Shown here: in pieces, positions 27,601-39,266 of the stretch
Numbering within the stretch: position 1 is the first letter of the stretch
How the letters are laid out: every line of letters begins with the position of its first letter
Position numbers and translations under genes: made by a program
DNA from: Tubulanus polymorphus
Lineage: Eukaryota; Nemertea; Palaeonemertea; Tubulaniformes; Tubulanidae
NCBI RefSeq assembly: GCF_964204645.1
Contig: NC_134034.1
Location: forward strand, 13,893,962 to 13,957,961
Length of the DNA stretch: 64,000 nt
Reading direction: 5' to 3'
The notes under the pieces: generated by a model
What the model saw: only the letters and a program-made list of their open reading frames with translations
Databases searched by the model: none
Told to the model about the DNA's origin: nothing

Positions 27601-29900
27601 TATGTATCATCAAATACGATTCTTGAAGAAATGAACTCTGGAACATCATATCTGCTACACAGAATTGATATTTAATGAATGACCCCCGAACGTGAAATTG
27701 ATTTGAAAGTGGCACATTTTAAATCGTTTAATATGCGGGTATTGGTCGAGGTGTATAGAACTACCTCGTAGTGAAATGAAATAAATACTTAGTAAACGCG
27801 TTGGTGCCTTGTGCGTTTGATTTGCTTATGTTGTTTTTCTCTTTTTATTTTATTATTTTCGTGCTATCTGCCGACGGATTTTTTAGCCTGTCGATACGCT
27901 GCAGCTTGTTGCAGTTAGGTAATTTAACCTATCGGCATCAATTAGAACTATTGTAAGTATTCCATGATCGGGATTAATTCGGGTCTCTTGGAACCGGTTT
28001 AATCCAGTGGGTTCAGTCAAACCTGCTTAATCCGTTATGAAATTCCTGTTTAGATGTTTATTGGACTCTTAACAAAGGTTGAAGATTGGAAATGAATAAA
28101 TTTCAACTGGGACTATTCTACAGGTCAGATGATAATCCGGATTAAGCAGTTTTATCTATATTCGCATCAATCGCATGAGGGATTAAGCAACTACTTAGTG
28201 ATTGAATTTTATCAATTCATTTTTTTGTAAATTTTGTTGTTGGTCCGTGAAGCACTCGAGACAAACGCAGATATGATGGTCGAGATTTTTTTCTTGTTGA
28301 TTGAACTTTTAGAATTTTTTTCTCACTTCCTCCTTCAGACTCGAATTTTCTGACTTAGGGTTTTTGTAATAGATTCAGTTTTTGGAAATCCAAAATTTCA
28401 AATTAGGTTATGAAATATTGCGATGAGGACGATATCTGAAAAATAAAGCTTTTTATGCTGAAATTTGGTTCTTCCAACCGAGCACTTTGTATTGTTTTAT
28501 GTTTGATGTTTTGCACTCAGATATTATCGATGCATCAGGTTGGGTATGAAGAATTTGTCGACAGTAAAATTGTTTCAAACTTTTTTCCCTTTTTTGACCT
28601 TTCCCCGACCCAGTGGTTGACTCGGTAGAATTAACCGGGGAAAGGTCAAACTCACAACTGTGAAACCAGATCCTGTATACAATTGATATCCATTTTTTTC
28701 ATCAATCTTTTCAGACCTTACTTCGAGGCGAAATCAAACTTTAACCAAATCATGGAGGTACGTCTGATTTGTGAAACAAAATCAAATATTTATTTTTTGT
28801 TCAAATTTTATGTGAGATTTTTGAATTTAACTTTTTAGCAACAAAAACAGAACGTTGAACGACTGGAAACACAAGTAACGAAGGCGAAAAAATCATACGC
28901 AAGCGCTTTACATACACTCGAGTCGATCAGCGACGAGATCCACCGTCAACGCTCGGAGAGTCAAACACGTCGAGAACTCGGGCAGCGTAGTTCCGGGGTC
29001 GGATGCGACGCGCCGGCGCCACCACCCGCGTCCGAGTCACCGCGATCTCCGGCAAGTCGGAACCGAGCGAACGCGATGCAGAGCGAATCGACGCAGACCG
29101 AGAGCAGCGACGAAGAGATCTCCGCGCGACCTAAACGTTTATCATTGAATACTGGGGTCGTCGACCCGACCTTGACCATCGATCCGACCTTGCGCGTCAA
29201 TCAACGAGATTTAGATCTGGAAACCGAGGAGTATCACTATTTACCGGATCAGACAAACCGACGATGTTTAATGAAAACGTCGAAGAGCGAGAGTAATTTA
29301 GATTCGAACCGAGCGATGGTTTTATCCGGCGCCGCCGTTTCATATATTTCTCTTTACGACGATAAAAAGTGGAAAAACGTTTTGAAAGATTATAAAACTT
29401 TGCCGAACACGTATTGTGTAAATCGAGGGGACACTCCGACACGCGATGGCGGAGTGAAATTAATCTCACACGGTGGCGACACCGTACAGTCGGCCGATGA
29501 TTGGAGCTCGCATTTAACTAGAACCACAGCCACTCAGATGACTAGTCCAGACGATTCATCGGTGACTAGTCCGCGAGATAGCGTCGACGACACGGAATTC
29601 TCAGATTCGGAATCCGTCTGCAGCAGTCAACCGGTGCTCGACGACGAACAATTAAATCATCTGATGCTCGAACCGAGGATCGCGTCACCTAGCGACCACG
29701 GCGTCGGAGCAGACGCGGTATCGAAGAACGTCGTCGATGAACGCTGGAAGAAGGGAATGACGCTTCCGGCTAAATTACGTCATTTAGAGTCGTATTTAGA
29801 GAAGTATCAGACTGAATGGGCGGTCGATAAAATCGACGATTTCTCGACCGGGCGTCGACATTCTCAACAAGCGGACGGAGGAAATAACAGCGACTCATAA
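24617..29900 (+). CDS. SH3 domain-binding protein 5 family (SH3BP5 / SH3BP5L-like)
   Basis: Family members are coiled-coil proteins that act as guanine-nucleotide exchange factors for Rab11; vertebrate SH3BP5 (Sab) is also a mitochondrial JNK docking protein. Exons are 24617-24661, 25791-25853, 26224-26352, 26517-26678, 26942-27072, 28715-28757 and 28839-29900, 1635 bp or 544 residues. That is longer than human SH3BP5 (455). The start follows a short acidic leader (MEEEENEETLDPRVK), matching the family's acidic N-terminus and DPR motif. The conserved coiled coil spans about residues 16-225, with LGSCIDKARPYYEARIKAKE, FDPAWQEMLNHATMK and SRPYFEAKSNFNQIME. The last exon adds a long Ser/Asp/Arg-rich, probably disordered tail (TQTESSDEEISARPKRLS). 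A cryptic or cassette exon may lie at 27887-27952. Whether this is orthologous to SH3BP5 or to SH3BP5L cannot be told. Confidence 0.93.
24783..25620. mobile_element. possible longer version of the 14.3-kb foldback repeat (SH3BP5-family intron 1)
   Basis: The left end (CAGTAACCTGTCTGTGGT, then a mirrored ACAAACCACAGTCAGG) and the right end (GCCCATCCGATTATAAAAGC, TACCACCAACGATTAGGT) match the two halves of 14276-14430. The terminal AGTAACCT and AGGTAACT are imperfectly inverted. The roughly 730 bp between them shows no coding frame. Confidence 0.4.
27887..27952 (+). other. candidate 66-bp in-frame cassette exon of the SH3BP5-family gene
   Basis: The segment has a T-rich tract ending GGATTTTTTAG before it and a consensus donor GTAAGTAT after it. 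It is exactly 66 bp and has no stop in the required phase. If spliced between exons 5 and 6, it would insert 22 residues (beginning SLSIRCSLLQLGNLTYR) and keep PYFEAK in frame. I know of no such insert in vertebrate homologues. Confidence 0.4.
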
Positions 29901-30275
29901 ACTGCTCGTCCACACTTCACACTACGATGGTGGATATATCAGAGAGCAGATTGAATAATGCAATTCGTATCCAAAATAAACCTGATTAATCCAGATTTCT
30001 GTCAGAGTGAAATCAATCATGTCAAATCGTGATTAGTTTCATGTAGGGTTTTTTGTGTGTAGAGTTGTTGGGGCCAAAACTATGTAAAACTTCTTTCCAA
30101 CTTTTCATTACATTTAAATTGAGTTGTCAGATTGTCAAACAAATAACCATTGTGGGAGTGATGGTGAATACTTCTATTAAATGAAATTAATTCAGTTGAG
30201 CTATTTACCGAACTGAATGGATTTATACTCATTCTGATCTGTGAAGAAGATTGTTGAATAAATGTTAGATTTGTA
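29901..30275 (+). other. SH3BP5-family 3' UTR with polyadenylation signal
   Basis: Non-coding sequence follows the stop codon. A canonical AATAAA is at 30257-30262, about 360 bp after the stop, and is the likely cleavage site. A second AATAAA is near 30835. Confidence 0.5.
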
Positions 30276-31357
30276 TTTGATTTGTATTAGATTCACGTAT
30301 ATGTTTAACCCTTGTATTGCCAGATGCTATTACAAAACTGTTATCAGGGCCGTACATTGCGGGCAGCTGAGAGATACCCCGATAAAGGGCAGTTCTATAG
30401 AATATAACAATAATATATGCATAAATGTGATCACCCAGTCCTGTGGTACATCAGACACTAAGGTTCTTGGGGGAAAAACAAAAAGGACACTTTCCAAAAT
30501 GTCTGAGAAAATGCCTAACCCTAGCCCTAACCAAAATGTCTGAGCAACTGTCCCCCAATCCCCCTCCCTCCCTGCAAGGTACAGCCCACAATATTTAAAA
30601 AAGTTTCAAAAACAAGGGGTTCTATGGAGTTGATGGATAATTCCCAACCCCCTTGTTCACCTGGGAGTTCTAGCCACTTTTAAATGATTAATATCATGGT
30701 TCATCATCCGTTTCTACTAACCAGGTGCTCGGGTTTTACATAGAGCCAACATAGTGTTATTTAATTGTCTCAGAATTATCAGTTTATTATCGCACAGATC
30801 GATGACAAACATCTTATTTGTCAAAGTTACATGGAATAAATACTTGTTATAATTCTGTTAAATTTTGGTTTGAGTTTAATATCATCAATGGAATGGATGA
30901 ATTATTATTATATGTTTTGTTATACGTAGGTTGAAAATGTAAAATGTTGAATTATTGATGTGTCGAGCTTAGGAGGAGAAAGAATTAGTTGTAAAGAGGA
31001 TTTTAAGAATAAATTAACATGGAAAAATAATTTGATTCTTCTTGTGATCATCATTTATGGAAGTGTCTTGGTTTTAGCCTCTATAATCGGACCTGCGCTG
31101 ACTCAGTTACCGGAGAAACTCGGTTCATTTTCTTAGTGAATCTGGCGGGGCGCATTGCAGGATTTTCGGACTGCGGGGCCGTCATTTTTGAGCCATTTGA
31201 CGACGAAGAACCGATATAGTATCGGCGGGGTCGAATTCAGAGAATTATTTGTTCAAATCGAAGTGCATTATTGATAATTTCGGTTCCGGTTCATTCAGTT
31301 TTGCAACCAATCTGAACCGGGTTGGTCTCGAGAACGGATTGTATGAACTGAAAACTT
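30276..31357. other. intergenic, nothing recognised
   Basis: The stretch lies between the SH3BP5-family gene and the GPCR. It contains short open frames with no family resemblance and no tandem repeat. The GPCR 3' UTR (minus strand) must occupy its right end. Confidence 0.4.
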
Positions 31358-32344
31358 TTAACAACGGCAAAGTTCTTTGACGGCCTTTCTGAATTCGGCA
31401 CCGATCAAATAAAGATAGAAATTTATCGAGAAATTAATATTCATTGTAAGCAAAGCCAGTTCGTGAATCAGGGTCATTTTCGGGGTGACGCGACCGATCG
31501 ATAGTCCCATCCAGAACGTGATAACCGATAAAGGCAGATTCACCAACACAAATGTCGACGTCACGATAAAAAGCATTTTCGTCACTCGGGTGTTTCCGCC
31601 CTTGTCTCCGGACATTTTCGAAGTTTGCAACACGACGTAGATGACGACATTGCAGACGATTACCGTAGCAACGGGAAGATAGAGAGAGAATACAGTGGCT
31701 ACCTGATAGTGGTAGCCGATATCAATGATCGTACTCAAATAACATTCATCACCACCTGCCCAATACTCGACACCGAGAAATACGTAAAAAGTCGACGCGA
31801 ATATGACGATCGTTGACGAGCTAGCGACGATCAGCGTCGTGCCGCGTTTACTGATCGTTCGAGCGAAAAAAGGGAAAACTACGATGATCGTTCTTTCGAC
31901 GCTGATGACGGCGATTAGTGAAGCGCTGAGAGTTAGAAACGAGTGTAAGATATACTCGACGAATTTACAACCGAAACGACTGGTGAACGTGATCACTGGC
32001 GTCGGGAAATCACTGGCGCCAATTACGAAAAATATACGATTGGTCGTGATCATGATACTGCCACAGAGGGCGCTAGTATCGGATACGGCCAGAAATAAGA
32101 GGTAGATACTGTATGAATGTTTGCGCATCGAGGTGCGCAGCATGACGACGAACGACAGGGCGTTACCGACCAGCCCGAAAACCACAGTCACCGAGAAAAC
32201 CGATATGCAAACGAACTGCGCCCAGCGCGGGATAATCTTGCGAGAACGTAGCGTGATCATGTTTGACCAGAATTCGAGGTGTTGGTAGTCGGGAGGGGGA
32301 TGGTTAGTGGACGAGTTAACTGACCGGTACGTCGTAGCAACCAT
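31358..32344 (-). CDS. rhodopsin-class (class A) orphan G-protein-coupled receptor
   Basis: This single-exon frame of 328 residues has seven hydrophobic segments. An N-glycosylation sequon (N10-SS) precedes TM1. Class A landmarks are GN60-61 in TM1, LAVSD85-89 in TM2, Cys126 and Cys201 for the extracellular disulfide, and P224 (LYLP) in TM5. TM6 has VNLP with P271. TM7 has INFYLY, where the usual NPxxY is changed to NFYLY. The TM3 end reads ERT150-152 instead of the usual DRY/ERY. TM6 lacks the usual CWxP tryptophan. The C-terminus is short and ends LCRC, a possible palmitoylation site. Such intronless divergent receptors are typical of expanded peptide or FMRFamide-like receptor sets in lophotrochozoans. 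The ligand is unknown, and coupling via the altered motifs cannot be predicted. Confidence 0.88.
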   Translation of the reverse strand: MVATTYRSVNSSTNHPPPDYQHLEFWSNMITLRSRKIIPRWAQFVCISVFSVTVVFGLVGNALSFVVMLRTSMRKHSYSIYLLFLAVSDTSALCGSIMITTNRIFFVIGASDFPTPVITFTSRFGCKFVEYILHSFLTLSASLIAVISVERTIIVVFPFFARTISKRGTTLIVASSSTIVIFASTFYVFLGVEYWAGGDECYLSTIIDIGYHYQVATVFSLYLPVATVIVCNVVIYVVLQTSKMSGDKGGNTRVTKMLFIVTSTFVLVNLPLSVITFWMGLSIGRVTPKMTLIHELALLTMNINFSINFYLYLIGAEFRKAVKELCRC

Positions 32345-33583
32345 CGTTTACCCTGATCCCAACACAATCCCGCTTCTACCAGTCAAGTTGTTTCGATGTT
32401 GGAAAAAATGCAGACGAGAAGTTTACGTCGAATTGTCGCGGTTTCGTTTGGTCATAGCTCAGTTTACTGTCAACACAATTAACAACACATAATTCAGCCT
32501 TTTCTACTGATATTGAATGATTGAAGCGAAAGTTAAATCGAAAAGTATTCGATAGCGTAGAATTGAGAAATAAGTTTTTTTCTGTACGTGCGTCGATATC
32601 GCTGATTAAATTCACAAAATTTAAAACTGCGCTAGCTGAGAGTTATTCACCCCCAAAACGGTCGTATTTAACACTTAACAACATAAAAAAAATTAAACCG
32701 TACGACAAACAATAGAGTTTATAAACATGTATATATCTATAGTTGATAGGTGCAAAATGAAGCGAAAATAAATCGGTGAATTTTATGACGAGATATCCGT
32801 GAAAAATCGTGATGTTGTCAGCGTCGAGTTTGTCTCTGCCGTCTGCCCGCAGAAACTGTGAATAATCGTCGATCAGAGCAAAACATTTTCATACGCGAAA
32901 ATCAATCAGTTACTCGATCGAGAATAACTGGGAGCTGAGAGCAATTAGGCAGGTGATATCGGCGACGACAGCGCCCCTGGACATTTCAAGATCCATATCA
33001 ATCGCTTTAAATAATGCTCGGTCTTGAAATCCGTTATTTTTGGCGCCAATACCACGCGGGTGACTGTCTACGAGCTACCGTAATTACGGTATTGATTATA
33101 GATTAGTGCTATTACAGTTCCATTATTTCTCTAGCCTCCCGTGTTATTAACTCTCGATAGGTTTTTTATAACAAAGTAACCTAAGTGCAAATTGTAGTTT
33201 GGTGCACTAAACATTTAGCGTAGCCTGAAGATTTTGTCATCGCTGGCATATTTTGTTTTCTAAAGTCTCCGAAAGAGGTTCATCGAATGAACTTGTCGAA
33301 CAGAATGCAGCGATTATCCGCTAACATTCAACCAACAATACAATTAGAGGAAACCCTTGCTTTTCGCCGATGATTTAAATCTATTCATATAATATCTCTA
33401 TTTTATAACTTTGGTAAAAATGTTGTACTAAATACATTATGATGTAGGCCTTCTCATAAACCTCGAAAACTGGAACTTTACCGGAATTTATGAATACTAT
33501 TTTCAATATTCAATAGATGGCTGACTGTGGCATTTTTAACACTGTGTATATCTGGTGCAAACATGGACGTCACGTGTCATGTA
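32345..33583. other. intergenic, nothing recognised
   Basis: The right side must hold the 3' UTR of the membrane-protein gene and the left side the 5' UTR of the GPCR (both minus strand). Only short open frames without resemblance were seen, and no tandem structure. Confidence 0.4.
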
Positions 33584-35679
33584 TTAACTGAACATAGATT
33601 GTGTATAATTGTGATATATGAGGATGTGTTCTTTCGCCGGTGATAGAGCGACCTCGAGCCAGTCTTTTGTCTTTATCTTAGGAGACGAACATACGATTCG
33701 ATCTCCGATTGAGAATGATCTCGCTTGCCAGTGACCGACACCGTATTGAACGGTTAACCCGTCGTAGATGAAATACTGGGTTAATTCAGTTTCCGTGCCA
33801 TTTTTATACTGTATTCGAATTTTAGGCGGGTGCACGACGTTTCCAGTATAGGCGCATCCTACGAGAAATAATTCACCTGGGATGAATTTGATATAGTGCG
33901 TTTTGCTGTCGTCCATTTTATGAACGGTTGTCCACGTTAAGATTGACGGTTTTGCCTCCAGTGATTTTGTCTTGTCGTAATTGGTTTCCATACAGAATTC
34001 TCGGTGTGCGCTCAGGAAACTTTCCTTTTTCCTGTATTTCTCAATATGCGATAAGTGAATACAAATTAAAAACGGATACTTTTCATCTTTAAAATTGTTG
34101 TTATCGAGTTTTAGATTCATTTTAACGACGTTGCCTCTCTTCCTGTCCGTTGTTACTTTAATATTATTGAAACACGATTGTCCTTTACGCGTGAACCACT
34201 CGATAAGATGGCAAGCAATGCTTCCTTCTTTGCCGAACATATATTCAGTAATCATATGCTTAATACCAGCTCTCGGGTCATATGACGAAATTACAGTTTC
34301 GGCATTTCCCGTATGCAAAGTAGGTTCCGATTTAAACTTCATCTCGGCTTTAATATCGAATGTCGCTCGACCGCTTATATCCATTGGGATGTGACTGATG
34401 ACAGTAGGCGCGTTCACGGCGTACGTTCCCGCCTCTAGACCGCTCCACGATAGATACAGTAAATGATAAACTCGACACGACTTTTTCCTCACAACAGCGA
34501 CGTATCGCATCGAATCCGCGAATTCGTCAGGTTTTATCGACGATATTTTTACACCGATCGAACACAGTTTTCCTTTTCGATCAAAGTAACCAGAAATTCC
34601 ATCTTTATCTACAATGAATCAAAATGATAATTATACTGCGAGGTATTTGTAATGGCACCGCTGAGCAATCTGACACAAATCTATACATTGCCATCAGTTA
34701 TGTTTAAGATTGATGTTTCCAGCATTCCTTTGTTGATTATGTTCTAAGCTTGTTTTGGAAAAAACATGAATATAAATTTCTGAATCAAGTAAATGATGCT
34801 TGTTGAAGTTTATACTGTCAGGGTCGGATCCAGGTTTGGGCAAACGCGCTCCGCAATCTCTTCCGTGCCATTTTGAAAGACAATGGTACTATTTTCCATC
34901 AGGGAAATCTTCCTCCAAATAGCAGTCCGCTGTCCCTCTTTTAATGTTGCTCAGGTGCCCGCTGCTATGGATATTGTATGAAAATGCAATGAATTTACGC
35001 AATCTTTCAAACCCACGATTTTGGCTTCGCGCTCTACGTGGATCTCCGCCCTTCTTCAGTAGACGCCCTTTTCATTTCTGTGTGCTCCTGTCAAAGTTCG
35101 TGCCTGGATCCACCCCTTGCCCTACACGTACCTGTGTATTTCGGTGGATATGACCTTGTATAGGAGTTATTTGCTGCGGATGAATATCTCGTAAAAAATC
35201 CAGATATATCCGGTTTACAATAAAAACGTAATTCAACTTTTCCCGCTTTTCCAACCTGTTTGGTAGCGACGTCTAAAACCATATTTCCGGGCAAATCTGG
35301 CCTGCATGATTCGCTATCCGGCGTGGCTCTCTAAACAAAACAATACCGTTTAATGAAATTTTCAAATACAACATTTTCGTAAATTGTTCTGTCAAAAAAT
35401 TGTTGCTCAACAAATTCTACATGATTCGATAAAAATTGAATATTCTAATAGATTTTTCTATCATCACAACTGGTTAAGAAAATCCTCGAGAATTAGATCA
35501 TCGCGTTAGAGATAATTGCAACGAGTTAGTGTTCTGTCACAAACCAACTATTAGCGAATATAATATCGTTTATTTACTGACAAACTTACCGACGACAAAA
35601 CGATGGAAAGCACTAGAACGAAAATGAACGCTAAAGCCGCAGCTAAAACTATAGCGATTAATATTCTCTTTCTTATCAT
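33584..35679 (-). CDS. unrecognised single-pass (type II-like) membrane protein, 437 residues
   Basis: Three exons in transcript order are 35679-35590, 35330-35132 and 34608-33584. Phases match at GT-AG borders, and the total is 1314 bp including the stop. The start MIRKR is followed at once by a strong hydrophobic segment (ILIAIVLAAALAFIFVLVLS), with positive charges before it. The predicted form is a short cytosolic tail, a signal anchor and a large extracellular domain. The ectodomain has scattered cysteines (ESCRPDLPGNM, LRFYCKPDISG, GSIACHLIEWF, LICIHL, VGCAYTGN) and sequons NNS, NGT and NYT. It is rich in beta-type alternation. No known domain is recognised. Two homologous-looking neighbours were sought and not found. 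The exon structure is well supported because exon 2 reads through a weak internal GT to a proper GTACGT donor that restores the frame. Confidence 0.75.
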
Positions 35680-36053
35680 TTTCTAACGTTGTTGAGCGCG
35701 TCTTAATTTGAAATACGTCTAGATATAGATATAGGCTGTTCGTTCGGGAGAGATGTATGGAATGTTTAGGTGCAAAGGGCAAGTATTGTCTTGACAGTAA
35801 CTGGTCCGGAAGGAAACTGCGACTGCAGCCACTGATCGCTACCGCCCTGACACGCTTATATCGAAAAAGAGTTTTTTAAACAGATTTTTGTTTACGTGTT
35901 AGAATTTTTTTCTGGATGAACTGTTTTCATCGAGAAAAAGTACATTCGTATATCCAATATGCAACGTCCAATCTCCAACTCTGGTTACAATTTATTTCGT
36001 TGATCTTTATTTTCTTTTCAGTTGAATTCATTCTAACACGACGCGTCGAGCTT

Positions 36054-36285
36054 CAGGGGAGCCGAACGCCCCACGATCCCGGCACCTCTCTTCAGGGGAG
36101 CCGAACGCCCCACGATTCCGGCACCTCTCTTCAGGGGAGCCGAACGCCCCACGATCCCGGCACCTCTCTTCAGGGGAGCTGAACGCCCCACGATCCCGGA
36201 ACCTCTCGTCAGGGGAGCCGAACGCCCCACGATCCCGGAACCTCTCGTCAGGGGAGCCGAACGCCCAACGATCCCCGGCACCTCT
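36054..36285. repeat. 39-bp GC-rich mini-satellite, 6 copies
   Basis: The unit includes GAACGCCCCACGATCCCGGC and ACCTCTCTTCAGGGGAGCC. Six copies differ by only a few bases. The unit is a multiple of three, so both strands show artificial open frames. Confidence 0.92.
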
Positions 36286-36620
36286 CGGAATATTAGAGAC
36301 CGAATATTGAACCAGTGTCTCTAGTAAACTTTGCATTATTCATAATCTATTCAAACAAAATAGAGAAACTTGAAACCAAATTCAAGAATCTACAGGGCTT
36401 CATTTCTGAATGATTGTTGTTTGTTTTGACTGCTGCGTTGTCATGGTGATGGCAAGGTGGAATTCTTGACCTCGTGTTAAATAGTAAATCCTCAGAACGG
36501 AACCAAATTTCATTCTAAAATGAATAACTACACTTATTTCCATGATAACAAATAATTTATTTGAGCAAAATACTTCATAGAAATTTGTTACAGAAATATA
36601 GAACTTGACCTCGAATGTTA

Positions 36621-36719
36621 TCAAAGGGGTAATGTTGAGTGTGGGTGACCTCTGGATACTTCAGACCGGTGATGGTGATGAAAACTGTCATCTGTGTTCT
36701 CTTCTTCTTCAGAATCAAG
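36621..36719 (-). other. coding-looking terminal frame, unassigned
   Basis: After a plausible acceptor (TTAATTTATAG), a 32-codon frame with good codon character runs to TGA. It contains LDSEEEENTDDSFHHHHRSE. A second frame through the same stretch is also open. No upstream exon could be joined with confidence, so this may be chance. Confidence 0.22.
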
Positions 36720-37169
36720 CTATAAATTAAGAAAAGATATTTGCATTATTTACTTAAAAAGTGTCATTATTGCTTTCATCAATATCAATATCTATAAGCC
36801 TATGTGCCCCTAGAGGAACCTTATCTATTTTCTGAATTGATAATCAATGGAGTTTCAATGCACCTTATTTCTTATGCATCATCTATGGGAAATATAGAAT
36901 GAAATGCATTCAACGAATTAAACTTTGTGTCCTTGATTCGAACCCTGTAAATGATGTTTCAAACTTGCCACTGGATGTTGAAGGAGAGGGATGTGTGTCC
37001 CAGGTTCAAGCGTCCCGGGTGGGCCGCATATATTTTGACACGTATCAAATTTCACGAAATTTTCTTTCCAAACAAAACTAACTCATTTTTACTGAATCAA
37101 TCTTATGAAGGTCTATATAGTGTTAATGGAAATAAATAGAATTATATGAAAGACAATTATTTCTTTATA

Positions 37170-37974
37170 TTATGGTCCGATAGTAGTGGTCTCTCCCGCC
37201 CCTTCTTTCCCCGGAGGAGCTTTAGGATAGCGGACACACAGCAAATACACTCCACCCCCCATCCCCAGACGCGTCCGCATGTGGTTAACTAAAACCTCGA
37301 ACTCCAATCACTACCTACGTGGGTTCAAGTTGACGTGTTTGATCGAGTTTTTCGGACTCTTATTTGATCAGTAATTTTGAGCCTTTATTTCGCTTCTCTT
37401 CTGCCCCATCCCCGACCAGTACATGGCGCCTAATCGTATATCAAAGGAGTCTCATCTACGAACCTGTTCGTACGCTGTACGACGTTCGTCGCCCGATAGT
37501 TTATCAAGAGAGATCCCTCCATGATATCTACATAATGATACATGTCTTTTTGTGTCATAGGCGCCATCAGCTGCACACATAGACCCGTCCAGTGAGAGGG
37601 TAGTCGGCATCTTCAAGTTCCTTTTTTACAGATATCATTAAAAAACGGCGATAAACCTTTATAAACACCTCTAAAACCTCAATCAGTAAAGTATCAAGGC
37701 TGAAACAACCCCCGGCTCGATATTTCAAGAGATAACGTATCAAATGGACCCATCCCGCATCCCGCTGTCGAAATAGCTCATCCCCCTATTATAACAACAC
37801 AATAGAACACGCCACAATTGAAATATCCCGCGCACTAGCAATAGACGATATCCCCCAATTGAGATCGATTAGCCAATCAGCGGCCGCGTACTGAAGCGTG
37901 CCTGGACTTGTCGCAGGCGCCGGGAAATTCGATTTCATCGAATAAATCGTAATATCAGTCGAATCGTGCGCCAT
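37170..37974 (-). other. cluster of coding-looking minus-strand frames, unassigned
   Basis: Several stretches look like exons on the minus strand. One starts at ATG 37974 (MAHDSTDITIYSMKSNFPAP). One follows a TGTGTGCAG acceptor and reads LMAPMTQKDMYHYVDIMEGS. One ends at TAA 37170-37172 and includes RTRLGMGGGVYLLCVRYPKA. A CCAAT-type motif lies near the first. Several splice combinations are possible and none is clearly right. I do not recognise a family. The stretch could be one small fast-evolving gene or a non-coding transcript. Confidence 0.25.
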
Positions 37975-38689
37975 CTTTCGTTATTCTGACTGGATTTCAC
38001 TCGGAAAGGAATTAATTCAATCGGGAATCGTACGATCATTACGGAGAAATTGTTTTGGAAAGTATTTAGATTGTATGAACTAAAAAATTGGAACGATTTT
38101 TAACCGAACTTCGATAGAAAATTTCGCCTGAAAACTGGATTTTGTGAACGTTTAAAGACTTGGACACGGAATTAAATTGACTCAGGATGGGATTAACTTA
38201 TGAAATAACTGGATCAGGTCGGAAACTGGTGAAAAGTTGCAGTTTTGTAGGTAGGAACATTTCTTTATATTAACGACTGTAATTATGTTATTTTTCAGTA
38301 TCATTAAAGGAAGTTTACAAATATCTTGAACATTCAGAACATAGGATAGAAACAGTTTCTATACCCGAATTGTATACGTTATCTAGTACCCGGTATATAC
38401 AGTTCATTAATACGTTATCAAAACTTTCAGCCGTTTATTTTTTTTACCGATCCTAAATACCCCTCCTTAAATGGGCTAGATATAATATAGTGTTTTTATG
38501 CGTGACTTTTGCATGAAATTTATTTTTTAAAGTCATTTGAACGTGATAATATGTTGAGCAGGGCTTTCAGAATAGGTCGGCTATGTCGGCTGTCGCATCC
38601 GACTAGTAAGAATCCTGTGACGGCTATGAAATATCTCGTCTCATATCAATGATAGTAAGAAGGCTGTGATCTATGAAATTCCTCGGGTC

Positions 38690-39262
38690 ATATGAGTTAC
38701 CAAAGTAATTACTGATACTGATTCAGAGTGGTCCTGATGCTGAATAGAGGATGTACAGGGGTATCCCGCGTTCGAACCAAGTAATTACTGATACTGGTTC
38801 AGAGTGGTCTTGATACTGAATTGAGGATGTACAGGGGTGTCCCGGGTTCGAACCCAGTAATTACTGATAACTGATTCAGAGTGGTCCTGATGCTGATAAG
38901 ATGATGTACAGGGGTGTCCCGGGTTCGAACCCAGTAGTGGTCCAAGTTGTCCTGATGCTGAATAGAGGATGTACAGGGGTGTCCCGACCGTACGGTGCTG
39001 TCGCTATGCTCATCGTTAGCGGGATTTCCATACACTAACTGAAGTCAACTCTGGCAATCGTCGTGCTATCCAGTTATACTCCGTAACCCTTGCTTGCCAG
39101 AGTTGCCTAACGTTAGTGTATGAAAATCCCGCTACCGATAAGCATAGAGGCAGCACCGTACGGTGAAATGTTGATATCTTAAAAGTAATTACTGATAACT
39201 GATTCAGAGTGGTCCTGATGCTGAATAAAGGATGTACAGGGGTGTCCTGGGTTCGACCCCGC
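38690..39262. repeat. 76-bp satellite with tRNA B-box-like motif, block 0
   Basis: Units of about 76 bp contain GTCCCGGGTTCGAACCCAGT, AATTACTGATACTGATTCAG and CTGATGCTGAATAGAGGATG. GGTTCGAACCC fits the Pol III B-box consensus. A palindromic MITE (38987-39164) interrupts the block. Equivalent blocks lie at 40855-41790 and 53385-54630. Confidence 0.88.
38987..39164. mobile_element. 178-bp palindromic MITE, copy 1
   Basis: The arms start ACCGTACGGTGCTG and continue GCTATGCTCATCG and AGCGGGATTTCCATACACTA. They are mirrored at the far end (AGTGTATGAAAATCCCGCTA, then GCAGCACCGTACGGT). The arms are about 55 bp around a central ATCCAGTTATACTCCGTAAC-type loop. The terminus ACCGTACGGT is itself a perfect palindrome. 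The element is inserted in the 76-bp satellite. Confidence 0.88.
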
Positions 39263-39266
39263 CACG

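Noticed and set aside
34095-34394. 99-codon plus-strand frame
   Set aside because: It is antisense to the third exon of the membrane-protein gene.
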